Shown piece after piece: positions 1 to 11,999 of a DNA stretch of 64,000 bases. The position numbers were made by a program, and so were the translations under genes. Position 1 is the stretch's first letter, and the number at the start of each line of letters is the position of its first letter. The notes beneath the pieces are model-generated. The model ran no database searches and was not told the DNA's origin. It worked only from the letters and a program-made list of their open reading frames with translations. Source of the DNA: Isoetes taiwanensis (taxonomy: Eukaryota > Streptophyta > Lycopodiopsida > Isoetales > Isoetaceae); contig JAJEKV010000236.1 in assembly GCA_021234155.1 (NCBI GenBank), positions 184,001 to 248,000 of the forward strand, in the 5' to 3' direction.

Positions 1-24
1 GTGTGACGTTAAAACTACTATCTA
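1..24 (+). repeat. 3' end of a tRNA-derived SINE
   Basis: Bases 3-24 are identical to the 3' end of the SINE on the minus strand at 24966-25196, including the core GACGTTAAAACTACTA followed by the start of a CTAT-type tail. Only the last bases of the element are in the window; its body would lie to the left. The open frame that begins at 28 directly abuts it. Confidence 0.7.
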
Positions 25-27
25 AAT

Positions 28-1533
28 ATGCAATCTTCACAGGTACAACAATTGGAAGTCTGCTTAAAATTGGATGAGATGGAGCTAACTAGTAAATCAA
101 AATTTGAAAGAGTCTCTATTGTTCTTATGAACTTTGCTTTGGAATCAAATTATGAAATGCAATTGCAGCTGCCCAAATCTAAAAGAGATCCTAAATGGTT
201 TTCGGTACAATCACAAGATCACACATGGTGGCTTGGCATGTTCCAGGTCCATAAAGAAACATTTGCAATTTTAAAGTGGGTATTTGACCAGACTAAACTC
301 CCAAGGATTATTAGCTTATATGAATCAGGGGAATCATTGCATGTCGACGGTCATGGGTCCTTCAAGGTAAGATTCCATTTGGCTTGTGACTTAAAAACTA
401 CAAAAGCTATGTATAATATAGTTAGTTCACCAACTCATACAACTAGGAATTGCATCTATTGTATGTATAGAATGAAAGAGCAAAGAAGGGGTAAAAGTTG
501 CAGCCTCCTGTCTTGCAATCAAAATGCAGGTCTAGATAGGCATTTAATGGACAAAGACTTTGAACCAGTCTTACCAATTCCTTTGCAAAGAGTGCACGTG
601 TGCACTTTGCATGCAATGGTAAGAGTCATTGAAAAAATGATACATAATAGTTGCATGTTTGTTTGGAATATCAAAGGCGAAAAAGCGCGAAAAGAAGGAA
701 TAGCTAGGGTTGAGGAAGTATTATCAAATGCTGGACTCCATGGCGGTTGTGTAAAACTTGAAAAGCACCTCAAACGTTTAGGTAAGAGCTCAATACCATC
801 CAAAGTTTCATTAGGTGGTGATAAGGCTAGACATTTTTTAAAGAACATGGATCCCAAAAGGAAAGGTACATTTGAGTTTGGCAAAAGATTAGTGGAGGCA
901 GAAAGAGATCGGACGGATGGAGCTAACTCCATTGTAAGAAAACTAGATGCATGGAATGCATTTTCCAATCTTAATATTCTCCTGCAAAAACATACATATA
1001 GTAATGAAGACAAAGAGGAATTTAAGTTACTTGTCTCAAGATTTGCAGAGGCATATATCAAGGCATGGGGTGAGAGCGAGGTAACCCATTACATTCACGT
1101 TTTATATGCTCATGGACCTTGGTTTGCAAAGGAATATGGCAGCCTTGCAGTGTGGAATACACAAGGCATGGAGAAGTCCCACAAACAAACGAAGATGGCT
1201 TTTCACCGAGCTACTCAAAGAGGAGGATCGTCACTGATGCCGAAGCCACTCAATCAGCTTGGAATATGGTTTTAAAGGAAGTTACTGGCTAGGCATGAAA
1301 GGAATATTAGGAGAAGAGCCAGCCCATGTTTTGACAATGCATTGAGGGAGGCTGAAAGTGCAAAAGGGAGTCATGGGAGAAGTCCACAGCAAGGGAAACA
1401 CAACGGCAATGGAGGAGCAAAAGAGTTAGAATTGGAAAAAAATATGTCGTTGCAGATTAGTCTTCTCATTGAAGCAATCTACGGATTTGGAGGTATATCA
1501 GATTTACGCAATGTGAAGTTGGTTGTGTCCTGA
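28..1533 (+). pseudogene. Unrecognised transposase-like protein, frame-broken
   Basis: An open frame runs from an ATG at 28 to a TAA at 1273-1275 (415 codons). I do not recognise the family. It is rich in Cys and His (TRNCIYCMYRM near residue 140, RVHVCTLHAMVRVIEKM near residue 195) and ends in a motif-like stretch, WNTQGMEKSHKQTKMAFHRA, around residue 385. The last 18 residues look non-native: from about 1222 to 1287 the next frame reads naturally (TDAEATQSAWNMVLKE), and after that the first frame resumes (LLARHERNIRRRASP) and stays open to 1533. This fits two compensating small indels near 1220 and 1285 in a longer protein of about 500 residues. The size and the absence of introns suggest a mobile-element protein, but that is inference. 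The 5' end may be truncated by the SINE tail at 1-24. Confidence 0.5.
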
Positions 1534-2597
1534 GTGAGCTTTTGGTGCAGGTCATGGTATGTGGTGCTCGAGTTGCTACAAATGTTTGTTGCTTGGTGCT
1601 AAGCAGCCCGGAATATAGGGTGGTTCTCTGTTTAGGAACAGTCAAATGCATGCATGGTGCGAGGTACGCAGCTCTATCTTGGATTAAGTTAAGAGTTGTG
1701 ACAATAGGTAGTCTTGCATGTTTGTGCATTAGTCTTTTCCTTATTATATAACATAATGGTTATTGTTTGCCTGAAGATGGCTTTGAATGAAAGATGATGT
1801 TGACCAGATATTGTCTCCAATGAAGAAGCCTGATACATATCCATCCATGTATGAACAAGAGCTTTTCTCCATGCAACTGGCAAAGCTCGTAGTATAATAT
1901 GAAATCTATGAAAATCATAACATCTTAAGATGTAATACACATAATTTGTTCCTCATGATAGAAGCAACTTCTTTTTCTTTTAGTATTAGTTGGTTGTTGC
2001 TTGCGTCCCGCAAATCTAAGCTTGAGTGTGAAGAGTAAATTAATGAGTAGGGGGGCTAAGAGGACAGAAGGGGACAGCGGACATAATGAGTTGTCTGAGT
2101 GCCTCTGCATAATGATGAGTTGTTATTGGTTCCAGAAACATGTTCATGTGCATTTTGTTTGCTGGATTATTCGCATGACATTTGAGAGAGAACTGTACTG
2201 CGTTGAAGTTGTAATAAGGATGGTTCCAGCTGTGTAAATCTTTACAAAACTGGGACTGCAGAATATATTTTAAACATGCAAGTGGAACTCCAAGAAGTGG
2301 TTGCAGGGCAAAAACCAGGTAGTTTGTTTACAGAGCCATCTTCTGCGCCTTGTAATGCATCTACCATAGCCTGCTTTTTATATGATCTATTTACATTGTT
2401 CATGTACCCTTTGTTATTTTACTTTTGTATGACCTTTTTACATTGACCATGTCCTCTGTTAACCAGGTATATACAAGCACTTGAATTGAAAGATGGAGGA
2501 AGACATTGTGAAGCAGTAAGACATTATGAAGTTATAGAAATATGTAATGCATTTCCTACTGTTCATAAGCAATGATCATGCTGCCTGTATTTTTTAA
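1534..2597. other. AT-rich non-coding stretch
   Basis: No convincing coding potential on either strand. A weak tandem duplication of about 50 bp is visible near 2380-2465 (TATGATCTATTTACATTG and TATGACCTTTTTACATTG). It may include 3' flanking DNA of the preceding frame. Confidence 0.4.
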
Positions 2598-3653
2598 GAA
2601 TGAGAATGAATGAGAATGATTTTTTATCGTCCACTGAGGCCAATAGGCCTATGGGACCCACAAGGGCGCTTGACAAACTTATTCTTGTCAGGGTTAAAAC
2701 CCCCCCGGAAAGGTTTTCGAGGGAAAAACCGTAATAATAATAAGAATCTTTAATCAAACCGCCAAGTATACATCAATGTATATATACATGTCAAGTGTGT
2801 GCCCGAGGGACATAGCTGATCTCGCATGTCCATAACCTCAAGAAGGTATGATCCCAAAGACTGCGGACGGATTCGCGTGCTCAATGTCACATGTAACGGT
2901 GGCCAAGCGACCAACTCAAGATAGCGTCCAATTTGATCATATCTTTGGGCAACTTTGAAGGGTATGAGATTCATCCTCAATGACCCCCATTTTGCGGCGT
3001 GTGAGCACTTTGTCTGGCGTGGCTCACCAATCCATCGCCCGTCTCAATTCAAAGATGATGTGCCCTGCGGCGAATGGTGCGTGCCTTTTCATGGGCAAGT
3101 GGGTATGCGGAGGTAGCATTGCGGGCCTCGTTCCAATGTGGGATTTATGTGGGCCGATAGTGTCTTTGTCTTGACATGTTCAAGGGCATTGGCATCCCAA
3201 AGCTTGTTGAGGAAGCAAGCGTCAAGATATTGCCTCAAGCTATGGCGTCGCTGTTTGCACATATATGCACCTATGCTCTGCACATTCCATCTAGCCAACC
3301 ATTGAGCTCTCTTTTCCCTCCAAAGAGGCCTTGGTAGCCCGCGCCACATACATTGCCATGATATAAGCTAGTTTAGGGAGATGAGCATCATCCATATTGA
3401 CCACCTTATACGAAAATAGACAATGTGGCGATCAAGGGCAGCCCTCACGAAGAGGCAAGAATCTGTCTCTACTTGGTAGAATTTGATATGGGACTGTGGA
3501 CTTTACCCCTAGTGCTCATTACTAAGAAGGCTTTACGGACTGCTCCAAGTCATTCCAAGTAGCAAGTGATACTCTTGGGCCCCATACTTCCACCAGGTAT
3601 AAAAGGGCGGGGCTCTACTAAGACCTTGAGCAGGTGTGGTGATGGGGCCCTCT
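2598..3653 (-). mobile_element. 5'-truncated LINE, 3' portion of ORF2
   Basis: On the minus strand, broken frames from about 3650 down to 2750 resemble the C-terminal half of ORF2 in the LINEs at 38895 and 42104, including WLARWNVQSIGAYMCKQRRH and, further on, RYDQIG.YLELVAWPP at the place where the others carry CPAYQNIRQRYG. The element ends with the window's LINE 3' signature (GGCC..TGGACGATAAAA on minus) followed by a (TCATTC)-type tail at 2598-2619. Several stops and frame changes make it inactive. Its upper edge coincides with the start of the dispersed repeat at 3654. Confidence 0.75.
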
Positions 3654-3942
3654 TGCACCAAAATGGATTGAAGTGCCCACATATTGAAACCACACAAATT
3701 AGGGTTTGGGGTTTTGGGGGGTATTTCAAACTGCACAGTTAAGCATGAATTAATTACTTTGAGAAATTTCAAATTCTCGATTGACATTGAAATAGGTTGT
3801 AGTGGCTATATAAAGCACTAAAAGTTCTCTATAAGAACCTCATTCATCACGCAAAAACATGCAAAAGAAATTGGACAAATCGCGATTGCGATAATTTTGA
3901 TCATAAAAGACCATTATGTATTTTTTTAATGCATATTTATAT
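3654..3942 (+). repeat. Dispersed TATA-containing repeat, copy 1
   Basis: About 289 bp, nearly identical to 55812-56100. It begins TGCACCAAAA and ends GCATATTTATAT. A good TATA-like motif, GGCTATATAAAGCAC, lies at about 3800, so it could be an LTR or a promoter-bearing terminal region of an unidentified element. No target duplication was seen. Confidence 0.75.
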
Positions 3943-4508
3943 AATAAATATAACAATTATGATAAAATTTGTGCACGGTGAGCTTGCAGAGATCGCCGCT
4001 GCGGTTTTGTAAAATTAAAATGGGTGTATGTTAGGCACCTCACAGCAAATGTACATGTTTATTTCATTCATTTAATGACCTTCATTAACGAAAATACCAA
4101 ATAACTAGGAGAAGGGCAGGGTTGGGGCAAAGGTTAGGAAAAAATTGAAGGAAGAAACGATTCCATAATCAATTAAGAAATATTTTTTTTTTCCCTTTTT
4201 TGTTTTTGAGACGACCACTGCTAAGATTGATAAAGCTTGATGTTGTTCCTCTAGCTCCATGATGAATAAATGTTGGTTAAACCTTACCCAATTAACGGGG
4301 AAGTATAAAATCTGTATGCTAAAATAATAATTGCCAACAATAAATGAAGCCTCACAACTATTGTATAAAAGAGTTTAGCTAAACTAGGGTCTCACGACAT
4401 AGTCTTGACTATATGCAATCTAAGATGGATTTGTTGGTTAACCCTCGAGGCAATATTTTGATAAAATGCAGGATAATGGAATGAAACCTGAACTACACCA
4501 AACATGTT
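3943..4508. other. AT-rich flank of the copia insertion
   Basis: No gene seen. It is continuous with 18802 onward once the copia element is removed. Confidence 0.5.
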
Positions 4509-4513
4509 CTTTG

Positions 4514-5065
4514 TGTTGCAAATATGTAATGTCAGCATATTCACGCTTAAGGGGAAGAACTTCGGCACATTCATACTTTAGAGAAAGATCTAAAAGGGTA
4601 GCCTTGATCCTAATGGTTAAATATGTTTGATGCCTTAATCCTTTATGTTTATATGACCCATAGTTTATTCGGGTATGTTTCGTAAGGATAAGGTCTTGTT
4701 AAACTATAATGAACAGTACTGGACCAATAAGATAATTCGATTGCTGGATCGAGGAAACGGTCATGGCAGCTTGACCGACTGCTACATCTTCAGACTTCTA
4801 TATAATCAAGGGGAACGAAATGAACTGTGAGCAGGAGCAGGAGTGATCCGGTTGATTGATCACGGTAGTGTGATCATTCGCTGTGTTATACTTTCTGTAT
4901 AAGGAAATGATGTTCGAGATATAGTCTATAAACAATTGCTCCAATGTCTTCAAATTCAATGGTTTGAATGATTTAACTTGAAGCATTATAGAAATATAAG
5001 TTGGTTGCCTAGTTCATTTATTGAAGAAGTGATTTTTCATAAAACTTAGTCAATAGTTTCTAACA
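4514..5065 (+). repeat. 5' LTR of the copia element
   Basis: 552 bp, starting TGTTGCAAAT and ending TCTAACA, so it has the usual TG..CA ends. It is preceded by the duplicated target CTTTG and followed directly by the primer-binding region. Confidence 0.9.
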
Positions 5066-5082
5066 GTGATATCAGAGCTCTG
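5066..5082 (+). other. Primer-binding site, tRNA-iMet type
   Basis: GTGATATCAGAGCTCTG directly after the LTR matches, with one change, the TGGTATCAGAGC used by plant LTR elements primed by initiator tRNA-Met. The gag-pol ATG follows at 5083. Confidence 0.75.
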
Positions 5083-8000
5083 ATGGCAACCAGACTTGGA
5101 GCTTCATTACTTAATGGAGTGGATATATTCCAAGGGGAAGCAGGTTTTCAGGCCTGGAAAGAAAGAATGAAAGATGTGCTGCAAGCAGATCTGTGGGATT
5201 TGATTGCAGGTGATGAAGAAGGAGAGAGCAGTCATACAGGAGACAGTGGAGCTACTGAAGGCTCAGTTAATGCAGGGACTAGTGCGAACAGCTCAAAGCG
5301 TGCACAACAGGCCAGATGCACTATTTCAAGTAAGTTGAGTTCAAGCATAATGTTTAAGCTTAAAAATAAGACACCTAAGGAGATGTGGGATTATTTAGTT
5401 AAACATTATGAGGTTAAGAACTCCTCTCAGATTGAGATGCTGGATAGGGAGCTAAGAAGGCTCAAGTTCAAGGATGAGGATAATCTCACACAATTTTTCC
5501 AAAAATATGATAACATAGTAATGGATCTTGAGGCTGCAGGAGTTCCCATAACAAAAGATTTTCATGTACTGTCCCTATCTAGAGCATTTTCAGATTATGA
5601 ACAACTGTCCACGTTGGTAAGAAGTGTGGCTAGAAATCGAGAGAAGGCAGAACTTATGATAAGAGTAGAAATAGAGCAAAGAAAAATTATAAAAGGAGAG
5701 GAAGAAGAAAGCTCTGAGATACTCTATGCAGGAAAAGGAAGAGGGAAATTTGGAAAGGCAAAGGGTGACAAAAATAAATTGGGGCCATGTTATCATTGCA
5801 AAGGTATGGGACACCTTAAAAATAATTGTCCTAAGCTGAAGGAAAACAGGTGCTTCAACTGTGAAGGGATTGGACATGTAGCTGCAGAATGTCCAAGTCC
5901 TAAAGGTATTGGGAAGGGAAGAAACAAAAATTATTATTCCACCTCAGAAAAGAAAGGCAACTTCTCAAAAGGAAAAAGGGAAGGAAATTCCAGCATCAAT
6001 CTCACTCAAGAAACAAACAATGAGGAGGAAGATTCTGATGCAGAGGTAAGTATGAAAGCTATTTGTTCTATCTCAGAAAATTCAGCTAACAAGGCTAATG
6101 ATATGCTTATTATAGATAGTGGAGCTGAGAGATCAGTAGTTAGAACTACTGATGCTCTCAAGGAGAAAAAGAAAAGAAGGGGAACTTTCGTGCAAATGGG
6201 AGATGGCAAACTTCAAGAAGTAAATGAATCAGGGATGCTTGCTCTTTATGATTTGGAAGGGAATCTAGTAAACTTGCATGATGTACTTGCTGTTCCAAAA
6301 ATAATGAGAAACTTGATTTCGGTCAGCCAACTAGTAGACATGGATTTTATACTTGTCTTTGACAAGAAATGTTGTAAAGTGTTTAAAGATAATAAAATCA
6401 AGTTTCTTGCAAAAAGAGTTGGAAACCTGTTTGGATTCTATAATAAAAATTTATTTGGAAGCTTAAATTCTGTTCACATGCCCACCTTGAAGTTGTGGCA
6501 TGAGAGATTAGGGCATGTTAACATGAATAGCATCAGAGAAATGGCAAAAAGAGGACTAATAATTACAGCAGAAGGAGATGAATCAGTATGTTATGGATGC
6601 ATGGTTGGCAAAAGTTCTAGGTTACCATTTCCAAGGAGACAAGGACGAGCAAGTGATTTGTTGGAATTGATCCACACGGATCTCTGTGGCCCCATAAATG
6701 TGAAAAGTTTGCAAGGCAGCAGGTACTTTGTTACTTTTATAGATGACTACTCTAGATATACTAGATGTTTCTTCTTGACAAGCAAAAATCAAACCTATAA
6801 AGCATATAGGATATTTGAGTCAGAGGCAGAAAGAAGTACAGGAAAGAAAATAAAAATCCTGAGATCTGACAGAGGAGGTGAGTATGTAAATGGCATTTTC
6901 AAAAATTACTGCAAAGAGAAGGGAATTAGAAGACAAGTAACTTGTAGCCATACGCCACAACAAAATGGAGTGGCTGAAAGAAAAAACAGGTCAATTCTTG
7001 ATTCAGTGAGAGCAATGCTCAAACAATCTGGTTTACCTAACTTCCTATGGGAGGAGGCAGTTAAGAATGCAGTATTTATACAAAATAAAGTTCCCTTGAC
7101 AAGTCTAAATGGACAAATAGCAGAAGAGCTGTGGAGCAACTCAAAAATAAGGTATGAATCTTTTCGAGTATTTGGCAGTACTGCTTTCTTGCATATCCAA
7201 AAAGAAGAAAGAAAAAAATTGGATGACCGGGCAATTAGATGTTTCATGGTAGGCTATGATGAACAGTCTAAAGGTTATAGACTATATATTCCTGAAAGAA
7301 GAAAAATTGTTGTTGGAAGAGATGTTAAGTTCAATGAGATGATACTTTATAAGGATAGAAAAGAAATAGACAATAGGGCAGATTTGTTTACTGAAAATGC
7401 ACATGGAGAGACTAGCTACTCACAGCAGGATATTGATGATAATGAAAAAGAAGAAACAAATACAAAACAAGATGAGGACACTAACAATGAAGAGGACAAA
7501 GTTGAACATACACATGCTGAAGTGGAGAACAAAGAAGCTCAACAGGGCAGAAAAATCAGAAAAACAGAAGTTGAGAAACTAATGGAAGGGAATAAGAATT
7601 TACACTATGATGATTTTGGAAGGACAAGTGCTGGTACATCAAAAAGACTCCAAAGGAATGATATAGAAGTAAATGAAATTATGGCAATACTTGAACCAAG
7701 TATACCACAGAGTTATGAAGAAGCTATGGCCAGTGAGAATGCAAATGAGTGGAAGATTGCCATGGATAAGGAGATGGAATCTTTTGACAGAACAGAAACT
7801 TATGAAGTTGTTGAAAAACCAGAATACAAAAATATAGTTGGAAATAAATGGATCTATAAAATAAAAATTGACAATGATGGCAAAAGGAAATTCAAGGCCA
7901 GATTAGTAGCTCAAGGTTTTTCACAAAAAAGGGGAATTGATTATGAGAAAACATTTTCTCCAATAATTAAGTTGACTAGTTTGAGAATACTTCTGGCATA

Positions 8001-9333
8001 TGCAAATGCTTTGGACCTTGAAATCCATCATATGGATGTGAACACTGCCTTTTTAAATGCTAAACTTGATGAAGAGATATTTATGCAGCAAGCAAAGGGT
8101 TTTGAACAAAAAGGAAATGTAGTATGGAAGCTTAAACGAGCTGTTTATGGGCTCAAACAGTCACCAAGGCAATGGTACTTATGCATGGATAACTTCTTGA
8201 AGGAGCAAGGATTTAGTAAACTTCAAAATGAAGGTAATTTGTATGTCTACAAGGAGAAGGTAAATTTCTGCTTTATTGCTTTGTATGTTGATGACTGCAT
8301 AATAGTTGCAAACAATTTGGAATGCTTAAATTTCTGCAAAACAGTGCTAAGTAGCAGATTTCAAATGACAGACCTGGGCCTGCTGCAAAAATTCCTTGGT
8401 ATTGAAGTGCACAGGAATCGAGAGGAGAAAAGAATAACTTTGACACAAAGATATAACATACAAGGTATGTTGGAAAAATTTGGAATGGTTAACTGCAAAG
8501 GTGTAAAAACTCCACTAGCAACAGGACTGAAATTAAGGTGTGGCTCAAGTTCTAAAACTGAAGAGGAAATGGCACAAATGGATAAATATCCATATAGAGA
8601 ATTGGTGGGATGTCTCTTGTATATAGCCAACTGCAGTAGACCAGATATAGCATATAGTGTTAACCTACTTAGTAGGTTTGGAAACAATTATGGAAAACAG
8701 CATTGGCTTGCTGCCAAAAGGATATTAAGGTTTTTGAAGGAAACTTGCAATGAAGGTTTAACCTTCACAAATAGAAACTTGGAATTAACTGCATATTCAG
8801 ATGCAGATTGGGGTGGAGATTTGGACACAAGAGAATCTACCTCTGGGTATATCTTGCAGATTGGTGGAAGCACAGTGTCTTGGAGAAGCAAAAAACAAGG
8901 TTGCATAGCCATGTAAACTGCTGAAGCCGAATATAATGCAGCCTCATTAGCCAGTAGAGAAGTTGTTTGAGTTAGAAGATTGTTGAGTGAAATAGGAGCA
9001 GCTCAAGATAAGCCTACCACATTGTTTATTGACAATGTTAGTTGTATAGCCATAGCTAAAAACCCTGTGCTGCACGAAAGGACAAAGCATATTGAGCTTC
9101 AGATACATTTTATCAGAGATATGATTGCAAAGGGAATTATTACTGTGGAATACAAAAATACAGAAGACCAAACTGCAGACATTTTTACTAAAGTATTACC
9201 AGCACACAGGTTCTTGAAGTTACAGGTGAATATTGGAATTAATGGTACAAAACCAGATGGAGCAAGCACAGTAAAGATCAAAGAAGCAGAAAAGTACAGT
9301 CACAAGTCAGTGCAGCTTGATATAACAGCGTAA
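5083..9333 (+). pseudogene. Copia gag-pol polyprotein, two late stops
   Basis: The frame encodes the whole copia polyprotein and is open for 1,277 codons. Domains in order: Gag (about 1-225); two CCHC zinc knuckles from C236 and about C257; protease active site DSGA at 345-348; GAG pre-integrase with H473; integrase core D533, D596, E632 (D,D35E spacing); reverse transcriptase with YVDD at 1068-1071; RNase H with SDADW around 1239. The frame is then cut by TAA at 8914-8916 inside RNase H and by TGA at 8968-8970; beyond these the same frame continues to TAA at 9331-9333. Both changes are single-base substitutions at conserved positions, so the element is nearly intact but unlikely to make a complete RNase H. 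It is the best-preserved coding sequence in the window. Confidence 0.93.
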
Positions 9334-9362
9334 GTTCACATCAGAATATGAATATGTGACAT

Positions 9363-9371
9363 TAAGGGGAA
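9363..9371 (+). other. Polypurine tract of the copia element
   Basis: AAGGGGAA lies immediately before the TGTTGC start of the 3' LTR, as expected for the plus-strand primer. Confidence 0.7.
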
Positions 9372-9586
9372 TGTTGCAAATATGTAATGTCAGCATATTC
9401 ACGCTTAAGGGGAAGAACTTCGGCACATTCATACTTTAGAGAAAGATCTAAAAGGGTAGCCTTGATCCTAATGGTTAAATATGTTTGATGCCTTAATCCT
9501 TTATGTTTATATGACCCATAGTTTATTCGGGTATGTTTCGTAAGGATAAGGTCTTGTTAAACTATAATGAACAGTACTGGACCAAA
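9372..9586 (+). repeat. 3' LTR of copia, first part
   Basis: Matches 4514-4728 of the 5' LTR and stops after GTACTGGACCAA. The rest of the LTR resumes at 18508. Confidence 0.9.
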
Positions 9587-10482
9587 TATGTAGCATAATA
9601 ACAGGGGGTTTTCTTTGTGTTTTTATACGCTTTTTACAAAGGTTTTCCTAAGATTTCATGGCGTATTCGAATGGATGTACTAATGCGTACATCTAGAGTG
9701 CACCATTTCTTAGCCGTTGATTTAGCTTTTTTTTTTCAATGGTCTAACATCCAAGGGCTCACAACAAAAGTCCTCTTTTGATTTTAGGGGCTGAACATGC
9801 AAGCCTCGTGATTGCATTTTAGGGCATTCTGGCTATGGCGCCTTCTGGAGCTTTGCAAAATCGGCCAGTAAATTCGGAAGTTCACATTTGAATTGATTTG
9901 CATGTAGCAAGTAGGGTAGAGCAACTCGTGCTTGGGGATTGCAAACTTTAGGGCTTTAGGGTTTGTGTAGGATCCAAGAGAGGTTCGCTCGGTGGTCTTA
10001 CGTGTACTTTCTATTGTTCATAGTGGGGGCGGAATGGGCATCTGAGGCTAGCCGAAAAAGCAAGGCAAGCGAGGCAAAAGTTGATTCGAATGGCATCTGT
10101 AAAATCGCACGCAGGTAAAGATATTGTGCGATTTACGGCATGAGACAAGTGGAATTGCACATAGGTAACTTTCGGGATTGCAAGGCAATTCGTTTTGGAT
10201 TGGTTGTTTGTATAAGGAATTGGAATTGAAAAGGTCTTTAGATTAGGAAAAGTTGGATCCGAAGCTCGGAAAACACGGATACCCTTCCATTCTAAGGTGG
10301 GATCGCAAAAAGATAGCAAAGGCGAGGGGACCAGTCGAATCGCCATGGCCGTAACAGGTTTTTAAACATATCTCACTCTTTTATTTGAAGGCTCAGACAT
10401 ATTTCTTCATTTTCGGCAGACTTAGGCTGGCAGATCCTTCTCTGTCGTTTATGCTCAGATTGCCTTGCAGGTGCTTTTTTAG
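9587..10482. other. Start of the DNA inserted in the 3' LTR
   Basis: Unrecognised sequence with no clear coding region. It is part of the 8.9-kb insert. No terminal repeat or target duplication was found at the junction. Confidence 0.4.
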
Positions 10483-10734
10483 ATATGCTCATACTAGCAT
10501 CAGGTTATCAATCTACTGGAGATCCAGTTTTATGGCAGCCTCAAAGCGTGAAAAGGGCATTTGAATGGGCCACCATGTTTGAAGATCTCATGGCAAAATT
10601 TCCTGCGACCAAAGAGGGTGAAACATCTAAGGAAGCCTTTGATCTGGCTCTCTTAGATCTCATGGATGCCACTCCTCACCCTCCGGGATTGCCGGTCTTG
10701 TCATCTTCCCCTCGCCACGAGGCCCGGAAACTTC
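10483..10734 (+). pseudogene. Possible captured internal exon
   Basis: A 252-bp open stretch is bounded on the left by an acceptor-like site (GCAGGTGCTTTTTTAG, ending 10482) and on the right by a donor-like GTAAGTGCTC. It encodes a sensible globular sequence (LILASGYQSTGDPVLWQPQS near its start, HPPGLPVLSSSPRHEARKLL at its end). I do not recognise the protein. Further fragments continue to about 11376 in shifting frames (for example GKYLLGHLRSKEGLCWNLPP at 11200-11260), so this may be a broken, intron-containing host gene piece carried inside the insert. Confidence 0.45.
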
Positions 10735-11790
10735 TTGTAAGTGCTCTTACTAGTGCATTTGGAATTGGCAATGGACGACTTGTTCTGTTATTGTGCTAGC
10801 CCCTCGAGAATTACACAAAGAGAGCACTTCAGAGAATGTCCACATGCAAACCAAATGCGAAGGAGGAAGCCGTCTCTTTTGATGAAATGGAAGACAAAAG
10901 GCCAGAGAATTAATGGTTGATAAATTTGAAGAAGGAATAAAAGGGCAGTTATTCTCCTTGGTAGTGCAACAATTGAAGGATAGATATTCTTGTAAGACAT
11001 TGGTGGAGTCTCTTAGTGGGACTTAGAAATAATCGGAAGTTCTCTTGCCAAATGCGCACGAAAGTGTTAAGGATTCTATGGATATTTGGAAGAGATCAGA
11101 AAGCTAGCTGGAGACAAATGCAAAACAAGTTACTTAATTTCTTACATTCTTATCCAGTTTTATCATCACAAAACCAATTGTCACGTTACTTTGATGGATG
11201 GTGGGAAATATTTGCTAGGTCATTTGAGATCAAAAGAGGGTTTGTGCTGGAATTTGCCACCAATCATTGCAGCATTTGCTTTGAGACATGGCACATTAGC
11301 TGAACATTATATCAGGGAGATTGAGAAACATGCGATTGAGAAAGAAAGCTCAGGCCTGGCTTGTAATACCTTATGAATGCTTTGCTATTTTGTCTTGATG
11401 TTATTTGCTTTTTAGTAATTAATATTTAGGCCCATAAAGTTTACCTATGTTTGCTTTAGTTAGGGCCCGAAGGGCCCAAAATTTTTTTTGATATAACAAT
11501 CAACACACAATTACCATTAACATTATTAACACAAACCATTGCATTTAACACATTTAAATTAAAATCCCCCTTAAACCCCCTTTGGTTTGGGTGCATATTC
11601 ACACGGGGGGTTACGTAGGGCAGTGAGAGCTTCAAAAATATATTTACAATACATGTACAAAATTAACACCATTAAGTACATTCTCTCAAACCTTATAGTA
11701 TTTTGCAAACTTTAATATACAGTATACAAAAACTTGTACATGCATACCCCACAAACGAGGATCGCTATGTACGGTCCAGATCTTGGAATA
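10735..11790. other. Degenerate sequence after the candidate exon
   Basis: Short frames at 11016-11376 (+) are plausible remains of the same gene. From 11377 to 11790 I see only AT-rich DNA and a short C/G-rich stretch at 11565-11625. Confidence 0.35.
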
Positions 11791-11999
11791 AAGGAAGGAA
11801 GGAAGGAAGGAAGGAAGTTTATTTTAACGTCCACGGAGGCCAGAGGCCTATGAGACGGTACATGCAGAGAACAGGCAAAAAAGCCAAAAACCCCAACACC
11901 AAAAACAAACAATGTAATCAGACAAGAGAACCCTACCAGGGATGAAAAACCCCCACTTGGGAGGAAAACCCTAATAGTAGGCTCTCAAATACCATGCCC

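Noticed and set aside
519-1061. 180-codon minus-strand frame.
   Set aside because: Shadow of the plus-strand frame at 28-1275.
9596-9620. TAACAGGGGGTTTTCTTTG as an alternative end of the copia 3' LTR with its CTTTG duplication.
   Set aside because: The sequence before it does not match the LTR, whereas 18508-18801 matches the LTR end and CTTTG exactly.
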